From assembly GCA_965199875.1 (NCBI GenBank), contig OZ241346.1:4455353-4519352 (forward strand): DNA of 64,000 nucleotides, given 5' to 3'. This DNA is from VXYL01 sp965199875. GTDB lineage: Bacteria > Pseudomonadota > Gammaproteobacteria > Pseudomonadales > Azotimanducaceae. The notes under the pieces were generated by a model, which saw only the letters and a list, made by a program, of their open reading frames with translations, was not told the origin of the DNA and did not search any database. The translations under genes were made by a program, and so were the position numbers. Of this stretch, positions 17,222-26,447 are shown in pieces (position 1 is the stretch's first letter; the number at the start of each line of letters is the position of its first letter).

Positions 17222-18922
17222 ATGGGCTTCGATCTGGTCGTCAAGGGCGGCACCGTGGTGGACGGCTCCGGCGCCGCCCGTTTCCAGGCCGACGTTGGCG
17301 TGCGCAACGGCAAGATAGCCGCCATCGGCCGCCTGCGCGACCGTGCCCATCGCACTGTGGATGCCGAGGGGCATGTGGTGGCGCCCGGCTTCGTGGATGG
17401 CCACACGCACATGGACGCGCAGATCTTCTGGGACAAGCTGGGCTCCTGCTCCTGCTACCACGGCGTCACGAGCGTGGTGATGGGCAACTGCGGCTTCACC
17501 ATCGCGCCCTGCCGCGAGCAGGACGCCGACCTGGTGTTCCGCAACCTCGAACGCGCCGAGGACATCTCGCGCGACGCCATGCTGGCCGGCATCGACTGGC
17601 GCTGGGAGAGCTTCCCGGAGTTCTTGGACGCCATCGACGCGCTGCCCAAGGGCATCAACTACGCCGGCTACATCGGCCACTCGGCGCTGCGCACCTACGT
17701 GATGGGCGAACGCGCCTTCGGCGAAGCGGCGACCGCAGACGAACTCGACGCCATGTGTCGGCTCGCCAAGGAGGCGGTGCAGGCCGGCGCCATCGGCTTC
17801 TCCACCTCGCGCACCGTGAACCATCTCACCGCCGACGACCGCCCGGTGGCCAGCCGTGCCGCCTCGTGGGACGAGGTGCGCGCCATCGTCAACGCGGTGG
17901 GCGAGACCGGCCGGGGCGTGTTCGAGATTGCCCACGAGGCCGTCGGCCGCGATCCGGCCCGGCTGCGCGCCTACCACTGCCGGCTGCGCGACCTCGCGGT
18001 GGAGTCCGGCGTACCGCAAACCTGGGGCATGTTCAGTTCCCGTTTCGCGCCGGACTCCTGGCGCGGATTCGTGGACCTGGTGGACGAAACCGCCAGCGCC
18101 GGCGGGCGCATGTTCGTGCAGGTGCATTCGCGGGCGCTGAACGTGCTGATGTCCTTCAAGACGCAAATGCCGTTCGATGCATGGGACGTCTGGCGAGACG
18201 TGCGCACTCTGCCCCTCCAAGAACAACGCGCCCGGCTGCGCGATCCGTCACTGCGCGCCAGGCTGGTGCGCGCAGCGCACGGCGAACCGCCGCAACGAAG
18301 GATCGTCGGCGTGGAAGCGCGGCCGCCGGACTACGACCACTTCTACGTGATGGATTCCATGTCCGGCGACGATCGACTGCTGCGCGACGTGGCGAAGGAG
18401 CGCAACATGGACCCCGTGGATCTGATGATCGAACTGGGCCTGCAAACCGACTTCGAGCAGTTCTTCCGGCAGCCAGCCGCGAACGAGAACCAGGACGACG
18501 TGCTGGAGATGATCCGCCATCCGCGCTCGGTGGTGACGTTCTCGGACTCCGGCGCCCACGTGAGCCAGATCATGGACAGCTCGCTGCAAACCCACCTGCT
18601 CGGCCACTGGGTGCGCGAGAAACAGGCGCTCAGCCTCGAAGACGCCGTCCGCCAGCTTACCTACAACACCGCCACGCAATGGGGCATGCACGACCGCGGC
18701 CTCGTCCGCGAGGGCATGAACGCGGATCTCGTCGTGTTCGATCCGGACACGGTGGGCCCTGAGATGCCAGAGGTGGTAAGCGACCTCCCCGCCGGCGGCA
18801 CGCGCCTCAAGCAGGTGGCGAAGGGCATCAAGAACGCCATCGTGAACGGCGAAATGTTCCTGGAGAGCAACGAACACACGGGGGCGCAGGCCGGGCGGCT
18901 GTTCCGCGGCGGCGTGGGGTGA
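17222..18922 (+). CDS. N-acyl-D-amino-acid deacylase-like amidohydrolase (first copy)
   Basis: A 566-residue amidohydrolase-superfamily protein of the D-aminoacylase group, which hydrolyses N-acyl-D-amino acids or related amides with zinc. Visible are GFVDGHTHMDAQ with metal ligands H61 and H63, MGNCGFTIAPC with C90 as the unusual cysteine ligand, IGHSALR, and FSDSGAHVSQ carrying the catalytic aspartate. GAGGCAGGC lies just before the ATG. A paralogue lies at 26448. The C-terminal SDLPAGGTRLKQVAKGIKNA beta-domain segment is typical. The natural substrate is unknown. Confidence 0.86.
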   Translation: MGFDLVVKGGTVVDGSGAARFQADVGVRNGKIAAIGRLRDRAHRTVDAEGHVVAPGFVDGHTHMDAQIFWDKLGSCSCYHGVTSVVMGNCGFTIAPCREQDADLVFRNLERAEDISRDAMLAGIDWRWESFPEFLDAIDALPKGINYAGYIGHSALRTYVMGERAFGEAATADELDAMCRLAKEAVQAGAIGFSTSRTVNHLTADDRPVASRAASWDEVRAIVNAVGETGRGVFEIAHEAVGRDPARLRAYHCRLRDLAVESGVPQTWGMFSSRFAPDSWRGFVDLVDETASAGGRMFVQVHSRALNVLMSFKTQMPFDAWDVWRDVRTLPLQEQRARLRDPSLRARLVRAAHGEPPQRRIVGVEARPPDYDHFYVMDSMSGDDRLLRDVAKERNMDPVDLMIELGLQTDFEQFFRQPAANENQDDVLEMIRHPRSVVTFSDSGAHVSQIMDSSLQTHLLGHWVREKQALSLEDAVRQLTYNTATQWGMHDRGLVREGMNADLVVFDPDTVGPEMPEVVSDLPAGGTRLKQVAKGIKNAIVNGEMFLESNEHTGAQAGRLFRGGVG

Positions 18923-18930
18923 GCAAAGGC

Positions 18931-19283
18931 ATGGCAACATTGCACGACACGGTTGTTCTGACGCCGCCGGCAACGATATTGCTCGGCGACTGCCACGCCG
19001 AGCTCCCCAAGCTCGACGCGGCCTCAATCGACGGAGCTTGAGCGAAACGGACCGCCTGCGCGACGAATCCAAGGTCGGCAGCGGCTTCGGCAAGAAGGTG
19101 GAGAACTGGCTCGGCCGCGACAAGGTGTACCCCACCAACGTGCTGCATGGCGCCACGGAGTGCGGCAACCGCAACCACAGTGCGGTATTCCCGGCCTGGC
19201 TGCCGGAGTGGTTCACAGCGCACTCGTCAACCAATTCTCTCAGCAATTCACCACACGATTCTGTGACTCGCACGGCTCTATAG
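18931..19283 (+). pseudogene. remnant of a site-specific DNA methyltransferase (internal deletion and frameshift)
   Basis: Two pieces of one family remain in different frames. From 18931 an ATG reads ATILLGDCHAELPKLDAASID and stops at 19041. This is the N-terminal SAM/target-proximal segment common in adenine and N4-cytosine methyltransferases. Starting at 19038 in another frame is GSGFGKKVENWLGRDKVYPTNVLHGATECGNRNHSAVFPAWLPEWF, the late conserved block of the same family (quoted in parts: VYPTNVLH, ECGNRNHSA, FPAWLPEWF). The intervening DPPY catalytic core is missing, and after PEWF the family pattern ends abruptly. No cognate restriction gene is present. Together these indicate a decayed restriction-modification or orphan methylase locus. 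Confidence 0.72.
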
Positions 19284-19403
19284 ACTGGCATCGTCTGGTC
19301 GCGTTCTGTTCAGCGAACAAGCAACCCTCCGACTGACGTCGCCAACGCCAGCGCGTTCGTAGTCGCCTTTGCTTGACCTCACGTCGGCAGTCGTCGGCGT
19401 TGG

Positions 19404-20459
19404 TCAGCCAATGGCCTTCTCGAGTTCGGCCGCGAACAGGCGCGTATCTGCAAAGTAGTTCGGATAGGCTCGGCGTAGCGCGTCCACCGAATCCACGGCG
19501 ACGAGCACGGTCTCGGCGCCGGGAAAGCGTTGGATGGCGCTCTCCACCTCGTCGTAGGCGCGGATCGCCTCCGCTCGCTCGTCCTGCGCGTATTCGTTCC
19601 AGCGCAGGCGGGCCGAATCCGGGAGGATCTCCAGATAGATGTGGAAGTACCGCGCTCGCCCGTTGCGCACGTGGCCTTCGAGGATCCCCAACATCTGGCT
19701 GTAGGCATCCAAGCGCGCGAGGGCGTCGAGTTCCGTCGCGGTGTGCGTAAGTTCCCGGCGCAGAGCGCTTGCCGACGGCGGCGTTCTCGGTACCGGCCGC
19801 AGACCCTCCAGCTCGGCCAGCACGGTGCCCATCAGCGCGAAGAAGCGAAGCCACCGGTCGCTGCCTTCGCTGGACTTCAGCGCTTGGCCGGAAAAGGCGC
19901 CAACCGTCTCTACCGCCGTCGCCCATGCATGCTGCAGTCGAGAGCGCAGCTGAACTTCTATGCACAGCCCGGCATGGACACCGTGGCTGTTGTCGTCAGG
20001 ACGATGCGCGTAGACGAGGTGGGTGCCGCGATACCCGCTGGCGCGCGGTTGCGTCACGTAGTCGTAGCGCCGGAGCAGATCGTTGGGCATGAAGCTGTCT
20101 TCGATGCGGTCGTTGGCCGCCAGCAAATCCGCCGCGCTCGGCAGCACGGCCCGGCAGCCTCCGATGTCCTGCATGCGCGAGAGCCGCATGTTGCGCGCCC
20201 GCCGCAGCTTGGCCTCTATGGAAGGCAGCCGTTTCAGGCGCTGCGCCACGAACGCCCGCTCCCCGGCCGGCTCGGTGAAAGGGGCAACGTGACCGCGCAA
20301 CTTGGCCTCGATCGCGTTCAGCGGCACGCCATGCAGGGCTCGCCAGTCGCTCACGACGGCCAGCGCCTCGCGGCGTTCCTCATGCGAAGCGGCGCCGTTC
20401 ACGAGCACGGCACCCGCCTTGTCGACGCGACTGCGCGAGCGCGGCGTCTCCACAGCCAT
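19404..20459 (-). CDS. stand-alone RelA/SpoT-domain protein (putative alarmone synthetase or toxSAS-like enzyme)
   Basis: The 351-residue protein contains one RelA/SpoT nucleotidyltransferase domain at about residues 70-190. Key segments are RLKRLPSIEAKLRR, MQDIGGCRAVL, YDYVTQPRASGYRGTHLVY (the GYxxxH substrate motif) and CIEVQLRSRLQHAWATAVE (equivalent to the ExQIRT/H-A-E motif of synthetases). There is no HD hydrolase, TGS or ACT domain, so it is not a long RelA/SpoT. A C-terminal half of about 160 residues (YFHIYLEILPDSARLRWNEY) is of unknown function. Such proteins can make (p)ppGpp or, in toxSAS and CapRel groups, modify nucleotides or tRNA. No antitoxin gene is obvious next to it. Confidence 0.78.
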   Translation of the reverse strand: MAVETPRSRSRVDKAGAVLVNGAASHEERREALAVVSDWRALHGVPLNAIEAKLRGHVAPFTEPAGERAFVAQRLKRLPSIEAKLRRARNMRLSRMQDIGGCRAVLPSAADLLAANDRIEDSFMPNDLLRRYDYVTQPRASGYRGTHLVYAHRPDDNSHGVHAGLCIEVQLRSRLQHAWATAVETVGAFSGQALKSSEGSDRWLRFFALMGTVLAELEGLRPVPRTPPSASALRRELTHTATELDALARLDAYSQMLGILEGHVRNGRARYFHIYLEILPDSARLRWNEYAQDERAEAIRAYDEVESAIQRFPGAETVLVAVDSVDALRRAYPNYFADTRLFAAELEKAIG

Positions 20460-20610
20460 CCTTCGCCACCGTCACTTCGTTGGAGGAGGCAACGTATAGT
20501 CGTTTCCGCATGGCTTAGTCAAAGGCGTTCTTGCGCCGCGGCCATTGCGCCCCGCGCCGATTTCGCGCACAGTGTTGTGCATCTCGCAGCCGCATAGGGG
20601 AGGCTCTCTA

Positions 20611-22245
20611 GTGAAGGTAGCCGACGCCATCGCCCACGCCCTCAAGGCCGAGGGCATCGACACCATCTTCACCTATCCGGTGAATCCGATCATCGAGGCC
20701 GCGGCGGTGGCGGACATCCGCACCATCGTCGTGCGCCAGGAGCGCATCGGCCTGCACATGGCGGATGCCTACTCGCGCCTTTCCTCCGGCAAGAAGATCG
20801 GCGTGTTCACGATGCAGCACGGCCCCGGCTCGGAGAACGCCTTCGGCGGCGTGGCGCAGGCGTATTCGGAGTCGGCGCCCATCCTCGTGCTGCCGGCCGG
20901 CTATCCGCGCCGGCTGATGCACTACTACCCGAACTTCAACTCGACGCTGAACATGCGCCACGTCACCAAGTGGGCGGAGCCGCTGACGATGGGGCGCGCC
21001 ATCCCTGAGGTGATGCGCCGCGCGTTCTTCCAGCTGCGCAACGGCCGCCCCGGTCCGGTGCTGGTGGAAGTGCCGATGGACGTCTTCCGCGAGGATGCGC
21101 CGGAGGATTGGCGGCACACGCCCAGCTACGCCACCCGCGTGGGCCCGGACCCGCAGGACGTGGACCGCGCCGCGGCAGTGCTCGCGGCCGCCGAGCGCCC
21201 GGTGATCTATGCCGGACAGGGCGTGCATTACGCCAGAGCGTGGGACGAACTCAAGGCGCTGGCCGAAGAATGGCAGATTCCCGTCACCACCAGCCTCGAA
21301 GGCAAGAGCGCGTTCGACGAAACGCATCCGCTCGCGCTCGGCTCCGGCGGGCGCGCCAACCCGCGCACGGTGAAGACGTTCCTGAACGAAGCGGACGTGA
21401 TCCTCGGCGTCGGCTGCAGTTTCGCCCTCACCGGCTTCGGCGTGCCGATGCCGCGCGGCAAGACGATCATCCACGCCACGCTGGACCCGATGGATCTCAA
21501 CAAGGACGTGGAAGCCCAGCACGCCCTCATCGGCGACGCCCAGCTCGCCCTGGCCGCGCTCAGCGCAGCCATGGCAGACCGCGACCGCGCGCAGGCGGAG
21601 AGGCGGCGCGGCGCCGTGCAGAAGCGCATCGGCGAGCTCAAGGCCGCCTGGCTGGCGGAGTGGCAGGCGAAGCGCGCCAACAATTCGGCGCCCATCAACC
21701 CCTACCGGGTGCTGAACGAGCTGCACCAGGCCGTGGACGTCGACAACACGGTGATCACCCACGACGCCGGCAGCCCGCGCGATCAGCTGTCGCCGTTCTG
21801 GGAATCCACCACGCCGCTTTCCTACATCGGCTGGGGCAAGACGACGCAACTGGGCTACGGCCTGGGGCTGGCGATGGGCGCCAAGGTGGCGCAGCCGGAG
21901 AAGACCTGCATCAACGTCTGGGGCGACGCCGCCATCGGCTTCACCGGCATGGACTTCGAGACCGCGGCGCGCGAGCGCATCCCCATCCTCTCGGTGCTGA
22001 TGAACAACTTCTCCATGGCCATCGAAATACCCATCATGCAGGTGGCGCAGGAGAAGTACGGTTCGACGGACATCTCCGGCAACTACGCGGACATGGCCAA
22101 GGCGTTCGGCGGCTACGGCGAGCGCGTCGAGGATCCGGGCGACATCCGAGCCGCCCTCGACCGTGGCCTGGCGGCCACCCGGGCCGGCCAGCCCGCGCTC
22201 CTGGAGTTCATCACGGACAAGGAGATCGCCATCTCGAACGAGTAG
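20611..22245 (+). CDS. thiamine-diphosphate-binding enzyme, acetolactate synthase large-subunit-like
   Basis: The GTG start at 20611 is supported by AGGGGAGG seven bases upstream. The 544-residue protein has the three-domain ThDP fold: catalytic glutamate E44 in VRQERIGLHMADAYSR, FTMQHGPGSENAFGGVAQA, and a C-terminal ThDP/Mg motif beginning GDAAIGFTGMDFETAA and ending MNNFS. VNPIIEAAA near residues 24-32 replaces the usual GxPG-type motif. No small regulatory subunit follows, so it is more likely a catabolic decarboxylase, carboligase or oxalyl-CoA-type relative than branched-chain amino acid synthase. The 3' neighbour, a PhyH-HEAT protein, starts within 10 bp. Confidence 0.84.
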   Translation: MKVADAIAHALKAEGIDTIFTYPVNPIIEAAAVADIRTIVVRQERIGLHMADAYSRLSSGKKIGVFTMQHGPGSENAFGGVAQAYSESAPILVLPAGYPRRLMHYYPNFNSTLNMRHVTKWAEPLTMGRAIPEVMRRAFFQLRNGRPGPVLVEVPMDVFREDAPEDWRHTPSYATRVGPDPQDVDRAAAVLAAAERPVIYAGQGVHYARAWDELKALAEEWQIPVTTSLEGKSAFDETHPLALGSGGRANPRTVKTFLNEADVILGVGCSFALTGFGVPMPRGKTIIHATLDPMDLNKDVEAQHALIGDAQLALAALSAAMADRDRAQAERRRGAVQKRIGELKAAWLAEWQAKRANNSAPINPYRVLNELHQAVDVDNTVITHDAGSPRDQLSPFWESTTPLSYIGWGKTTQLGYGLGLAMGAKVAQPEKTCINVWGDAAIGFTGMDFETAARERIPILSVLMNNFSMAIEIPIMQVAQEKYGSTDISGNYADMAKAFGGYGERVEDPGDIRAALDRGLAATRAGQPALLEFITDKEIAISNE

Positions 22246-22250
22246 CCGCG

Positions 22251-23870
22251 TTGTTCCTCGACGTGCAAAAGCCCGTGCTGCTCGACGATGCGGCCATGCA
22301 GCGCTTCATCGCGGAAGGCCGCGTCACGCTGCGGTCCGACTTGCCGCGGGACTACCACGCCCGCATGTTCGCCGCTCTCGACGAGTTGCAGGAAGGCGGC
22401 CCGCTGGGCCACAACAACCTGCTGCCCTGCGTGCCGGAGCTGGCGCAGCTGCTGCATGAACCCAAGGTGCGCGGCGCCCTCGCGTCCGTTCTGGGCGCCA
22501 GCTACTACCTGCACTTCCACCGCCACGACCACTTCCAGTTTCCCGGCGCCGCCCAGCCGCTGCACAAGGACGGCGACAACCATTCGCACTACGCCGTCGA
22601 CGGTTTGCGACGGATGCACCGAACGCGCTTCGCCATGCTCTTCTACTACCCGCAGGACACGCCCTTGGAGAAGGGGCCGACCGGCATCGTGCCGCGCAGC
22701 CAGTATCTGCCCCGCCGCAGGCTCGAAGCGGCGCGGCGGAAGGTCTACGAGGCCCAGCGGCGCTGCCGACAGCAGGTGGAGGCGGAGTTCGGCAAGCGCA
22801 TCCACGCCAGCGAAGAGGCGCAACGCGCGCTGCAACACCGCCTGGAGCGGTTTCGCAACGACCATCCGGCGCTGTTCCAGGCCATCGAGAAGCTGGAAGA
22901 ACCCTGGGAAGCGGCCAAAGTTCCCCTCGTCGGCGAAGCCGGCACCTTCTCGGTGGTGCATTTCGATCTCGTTCACGGGCGCTACGGCGCCAACGCCACG
23001 AACCTGCCCAGACACATGGTGAAGTTCATCTTCGTGCGCGATCGCGAGCCGTGCCAGCCGTCCTGGCGGCACCTCGGGCAGCCGTGGCCGGATATGGACG
23101 ACGCCATGTCGCCGGTGTGGCGGTCGATGTGGGCCTGGCACGGAGGCGCGCCAAGCAACGCTCCGCGCCCGTTTCGGGTTGCGGATCTCGACGGCGAGGA
23201 CGAACCGGCCGCGCTCGCCGCCGCGTACACGTGCGGCACGGTAGCGACTGCGGAAACCATGCAGCTGCTGCGCGATCGCTTTCTAGGCGACGAGGTCGCG
23301 ACGAGGACCATCGCCGCCTACGGTCTGGTGGCGGCCGGCCGCGCGGCGGCGCCGTGGCTGGCGGAGCGGCTGCGCCAGGCAGACGCCGACCTTGCCGTGC
23401 GCATCGTCGACGTGCTCGGCGACATTGGCCCAGCCGCCGTCGATGCGCTGCCTTGCATATCGGCTGCTGTCGAGCATGAAGACGTCAACGTTCGACGCTA
23501 CGCGGCCGAAGCCCTCGGCACGGTGGCCCAAGGCCAGCGCATCGACAGCAGGCACTTGGCGATGGCGTTGATGGACGAGGACGCGCTGGTGCGCCGGAAC
23601 GCCGCGCTGGCCACGGCGCGTCTGGCGGCGGACCTCGGCGACGGCGACGCGCTGGTCGCGCCGCTGTGCGAGAACCTGCACCACTGGCATCACCACGTGC
23701 GCGGCTGGGCCGTCGAAGCGCTGCAACGGCTTCGGTCGCCCAAGGCGACGCAGGCGGCGCTGCGCTACCTGGCCACGGCGCGCTGGGACGCGACGCCCAA
23801 GTCCGGCGACGTGCCGCCGAGCGCGAAACCGCCACGCACCGTCGTTGGCCAAGTGTCGGTGTCGGTGTGA
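22251..23870 (+). CDS. phytanoyl-CoA dioxygenase-like protein fused to HEAT repeats
   Basis: The start is uncertain: TTG 22251, GTG 22263 or ATG 22296 are all in frame and none has a strong ribosome site; coupling to the upstream stop at 22245 favours an early start. The N-terminal half is a 2-oxoglutarate/Fe(II) dioxygenase fold with HKDGD (H105, D107) and the distal FDLVHGRYG (H242). A charged helical insertion (about residues 155-215) lies between them. The C-terminal part, from about residue 310, contains HEAT-like helices (VATRTIAAYGLVAAGRAA, ADLAVRIVDVLGDIG, VNVRRYAAEALGTVA, ALVRRNAALATARLA). The oxidised substrate is unknown; HEAT repeats suggest a protein partner. Confidence 0.8.
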   Translation: MFLDVQKPVLLDDAAMQRFIAEGRVTLRSDLPRDYHARMFAALDELQEGGPLGHNNLLPCVPELAQLLHEPKVRGALASVLGASYYLHFHRHDHFQFPGAAQPLHKDGDNHSHYAVDGLRRMHRTRFAMLFYYPQDTPLEKGPTGIVPRSQYLPRRRLEAARRKVYEAQRRCRQQVEAEFGKRIHASEEAQRALQHRLERFRNDHPALFQAIEKLEEPWEAAKVPLVGEAGTFSVVHFDLVHGRYGANATNLPRHMVKFIFVRDREPCQPSWRHLGQPWPDMDDAMSPVWRSMWAWHGGAPSNAPRPFRVADLDGEDEPAALAAAYTCGTVATAETMQLLRDRFLGDEVATRTIAAYGLVAAGRAAAPWLAERLRQADADLAVRIVDVLGDIGPAAVDALPCISAAVEHEDVNVRRYAAEALGTVAQGQRIDSRHLAMALMDEDALVRRNAALATARLAADLGDGDALVAPLCENLHHWHHHVRGWAVEALQRLRSPKATQAALRYLATARWDATPKSGDVPPSAKPPRTVVGQVSVSV

Positions 23871-23940
23871 ACTTCGGCGTCGCCGCCGGCGATGGGTTGT
23901 GGTTGGTCGAACCTCCGCGCCAAGCATGCGAGCCGACGCA

Positions 23941-24363
23941 TCAGCCGTCGAGCGCCGCCCGAATCTTCGCCGCGTGTGCCGCCAGTTCGCCGGGCGCGGC
24001 CACGGATCGCGAGTGCTGCGTCAGCTCTTCCCCGGCACGGCGAGGGATGACGTGGAAGTGGATGTGGAAGACCGTCTGGCCGGCGTCCACGCCGTTCAGC
24101 TGCAGCACCATGACGCCGCCCACTTGAAAGGCAGCCTTCACCGCCCGCGCCACGCGCCGGGTTGCCAGCACCAGATGCGACAGGCTCGATTCGTCCAGCG
24201 CGAAGATGTCCTCGGCCGGCTGCCGGGGAATCACCAGCGTGTGGCCGGGGCTCTGCGGCATCGCATCCATGAACGCAAGGCAGTGTTCGTCCTCCAGAAC
24301 CACTTCGGCTTTCATCTCGCCACGCAGGATCTTCGCAAAGACGTTGTTGGGGTCGTAGGCCAT
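23941..24363 (-). CDS. HIT family hydrolase
   Basis: The 140-residue protein is a histidine-triad nucleotide hydrolase or transferase. It carries FAKILRGEMKAEVVLEDE at the N-terminus, SPGHTLVIPR and the active-site triad HIHFHVIP (H100, H102, H104). The start ATG at 24363 lies just downstream of the LLM oxidoreductase stop (24368), so the two are one transcription unit. Family members act on AMP-linked or ADP-linked substrates. The in vivo substrate is not predictable. Confidence 0.88.
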   Translation of the reverse strand: MAYDPNNVFAKILRGEMKAEVVLEDEHCLAFMDAMPQSPGHTLVIPRQPAEDIFALDESSLSHLVLATRRVARAVKAAFQVGGVMVLQLNGVDAGQTVFHIHFHVIPRRAGEELTQHSRSVAAPGELAAHAAKIRAALDG

Positions 24364-24367
24364 GCGG

Positions 24368-25417
24368 CTACATCTCCAATCCGCGCGGCACGCCGGGATT
24401 GTCGAGCGCCCGAACGCGCCGCAGCACATCCTGAAAACGCTCTTCCTGCTCCGGCGTTTCGCGGGGCAGGCCAAGCCCGGTGCGCACGGCGTACTCCCGG
24501 TGTTCGGCCAGGAACTCCGGCAGCCGGTCGTAGGAACAGGTCTGCGCCAGCGCAAGGACGTCGTCCACGGCGACGGCGTCGCGCATTTCGTTCCACTTGC
24601 CCTGCAGCGACAGCGCGTGCAGTTTCAAGCCGAGTTCCTCGAGGCCGTGCAGCGCCAGCACCTTGTGGTAGGTGCGCGTCGAACCGTAGAAGGACAGCGC
24701 CCGGCGCATGGCCAGCGCCTTGCGCTCGATCTCGCCGTCGCTGTCGCCGAGTATCAGATAGCCGCTCTCGGCGATTTCCAGATCCGCCCAGCTGCGCCCG
24801 TGCCGCTGCAGACCGTCTCCAATGGCCGGCAGCAGAACTTCGCGCATGTAGCGGTCGGACATGATGCCGCCGTGGGGCATCACGACGTCGGCCACTTCGC
24901 CGGCCACCCGCGCCATGCTCGGGCCCACCATGGCAAGGCCCACCTTCGGGCGGGCGAAGGGAATCGGGCCTGGGTTGAAGTTCGGCGTCATCAGCGTGTA
25001 GCTGTAGTGCTTGCCGAGGAACTGCGCCGCCTTGCCGTCCTGCCAGGAGTCCCACACCGCGTGCATCATGCGGATGTAGTCGCGCATTCGCGGCGCCGGG
25101 GGCGACCAGGCGCCGGCGAAGCGGCGCTCGTTGTGGCCCTTCACCTGGCTGCCGAGGCCCATGCAGAAGCGTCCGCCGGAGAGATGCTGCAAGTCCCACG
25201 CTTCCATCGCCAGCACCATCGGGCTGCGCGGAAAGGCGATGGTGACCGACGTCTGCAAGCCGATCGTCTCGGTGGCGGTGGCCGCCACCGTCATGGCGAG
25301 CATCGAGTCGTGCGCCAGTTCGCCGCAAGTGATGCCGTCGAAGCCGTCGGCTTCCGCCTGCTTCGCTTGCGCCGCCACGGCGGCCGGCCAGCCGCCAACG
25401 CCAGTGATGACTTTCAT
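24368..25417 (-). CDS. LLM-class flavin/F420-dependent oxidoreductase
   Basis: The 349-residue luciferase-like monooxygenase fold protein starts at an ATG preceded by GGAGAGGCGG. It shows EADGFDGITCGELAHDSM, TSVTIAFPRSPMVLAM, LSGGRFCMGLGSQVKGHNERR (the SGGRfxLGLGSQ block) and WDSWQDGK. The arrangement matches F420-dependent LLM families, but no F420 biosynthesis gene is in the window, so FMN use cannot be excluded. The HIT gene follows immediately. It is divergent from the ThuA-like gene at 25520. Confidence 0.83.
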   Translation of the reverse strand: MKVITGVGGWPAAVAAQAKQAEADGFDGITCGELAHDSMLAMTVAATATETIGLQTSVTIAFPRSPMVLAMEAWDLQHLSGGRFCMGLGSQVKGHNERRFAGAWSPPAPRMRDYIRMMHAVWDSWQDGKAAQFLGKHYSYTLMTPNFNPGPIPFARPKVGLAMVGPSMARVAGEVADVVMPHGGIMSDRYMREVLLPAIGDGLQRHGRSWADLEIAESGYLILGDSDGEIERKALAMRRALSFYGSTRTYHKVLALHGLEELGLKLHALSLQGKWNEMRDAVAVDDVLALAQTCSYDRLPEFLAEHREYAVRTGLGLPRETPEQEERFQDVLRRVRALDNPGVPRGLEM

Positions 25418-25519
25418 GGATCCGCCTCTCCGCTTCGTCTCGAGAGCGATGATACGCGCACCCCGGAACGAAGTAGAATCGAATGCACTCTGGTTGAGAC
25501 ACGTGAGGAGAGGCCCAAC

Positions 25520-26320
25520 ATGGCCAAGCGGGCACATCTGATCGTCGGCGGCTACCCCTTGGGTTCCAGCGCCGGCCACGACATGGACTACGCGCGCATC
25601 GAACTGCTGCGCAAACTCTACGCCGGTGGCTACAGCACCACCGTCGGCAACGGCTTCGCCGATGTCGACCGCGTGCTCGAAGGCGTCGATCTGCTGATCA
25701 GCTACGTCGCCGGGCCCTACCCGGACGACGACCAGTGCGGCGTCATCGAGAACTGGCTGGCGGGCGGCGGCAAGTGGTTCGCCCTGCACGGCAGCAGCGG
25801 CGGTCGCGCCCGGCGCATCGACGGCAGCCGCCAGCGCAAGATGGTGAAACTGGCGCATCACGATCTGCTGGGCGCCTTCTTTCTGAACCATCCACCGGTG
25901 CGCCACTTCGACGTGGCGGTCGAGGCGCCCGGCCATCCGCTGCTCGACGGCCTGCCGCCGAGCTTCGGCGTTGCCGACGAGCTGTATCTGATCGAACCGC
26001 GCGGCGAGAGCACCGTGCTCTTGACCACCGAACTGCCCGAAGACCCGTCGCCGGAAGGCTTCGGCTTCGTCTACGACGAGGACACCTCCCTCGGCGCCGA
26101 CGGCAGAACCCGGGTGCTGGGCCTGGAACGGCAGGTCGGCAGCGGCGCGGTCGCCTACGTCGCCCTTGGCCACTGCCACTCCCCCGCCACCAACAGCCAG
26201 CCCTTCGTCGACGCCAGCGTCGCCGCCGGCGGCACGACGCCGAGAACCTTCCGCGGCGCGTGGGAGACCGACGCCTTCGGGCGCATCCTCGACAACGCCG
26301 TGCGCTGGGGCAGCGCCTAG
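25520..26320 (+). CDS. ThuA-like glutamine-amidotransferase-fold protein
   Basis: The 266-residue protein starts with MAKRAHLIVGGYP after a GAGGAG ribosome site. It has the features of trehalose-utilisation ThuA-like domains: LLISYVAGPYPDDDQC, an LAGGGKWFALHGSSGG elbow, FLNHPPVRHFDVAV, HPLLDGLPPSF and a late VAYVALGHCHSP. The fold is that of class I glutamine amidotransferases without a clear nucleophile cysteine. It precedes the second D-aminoacylase-like gene and may share its catabolic theme. The reaction is unknown. Confidence 0.78.
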   Translation: MAKRAHLIVGGYPLGSSAGHDMDYARIELLRKLYAGGYSTTVGNGFADVDRVLEGVDLLISYVAGPYPDDDQCGVIENWLAGGGKWFALHGSSGGRARRIDGSRQRKMVKLAHHDLLGAFFLNHPPVRHFDVAVEAPGHPLLDGLPPSFGVADELYLIEPRGESTVLLTTELPEDPSPEGFGFVYDEDTSLGADGRTRVLGLERQVGSGAVAYVALGHCHSPATNSQPFVDASVAAGGTTPRTFRGAWETDAFGRILDNAVRWGSA

Positions 26321-26447
26321 CGACCGCCCGGCCTGCGCGAGGCGTTGCTCGGGAGATGCTGGCCGGTCTGGCCCGAACCACGCACGCGGCGCTTTTGGGT
26401 GTATGCTCTTTCGCCAATAGGGAACGGCCCAAGCAAGGAGATTCCAC

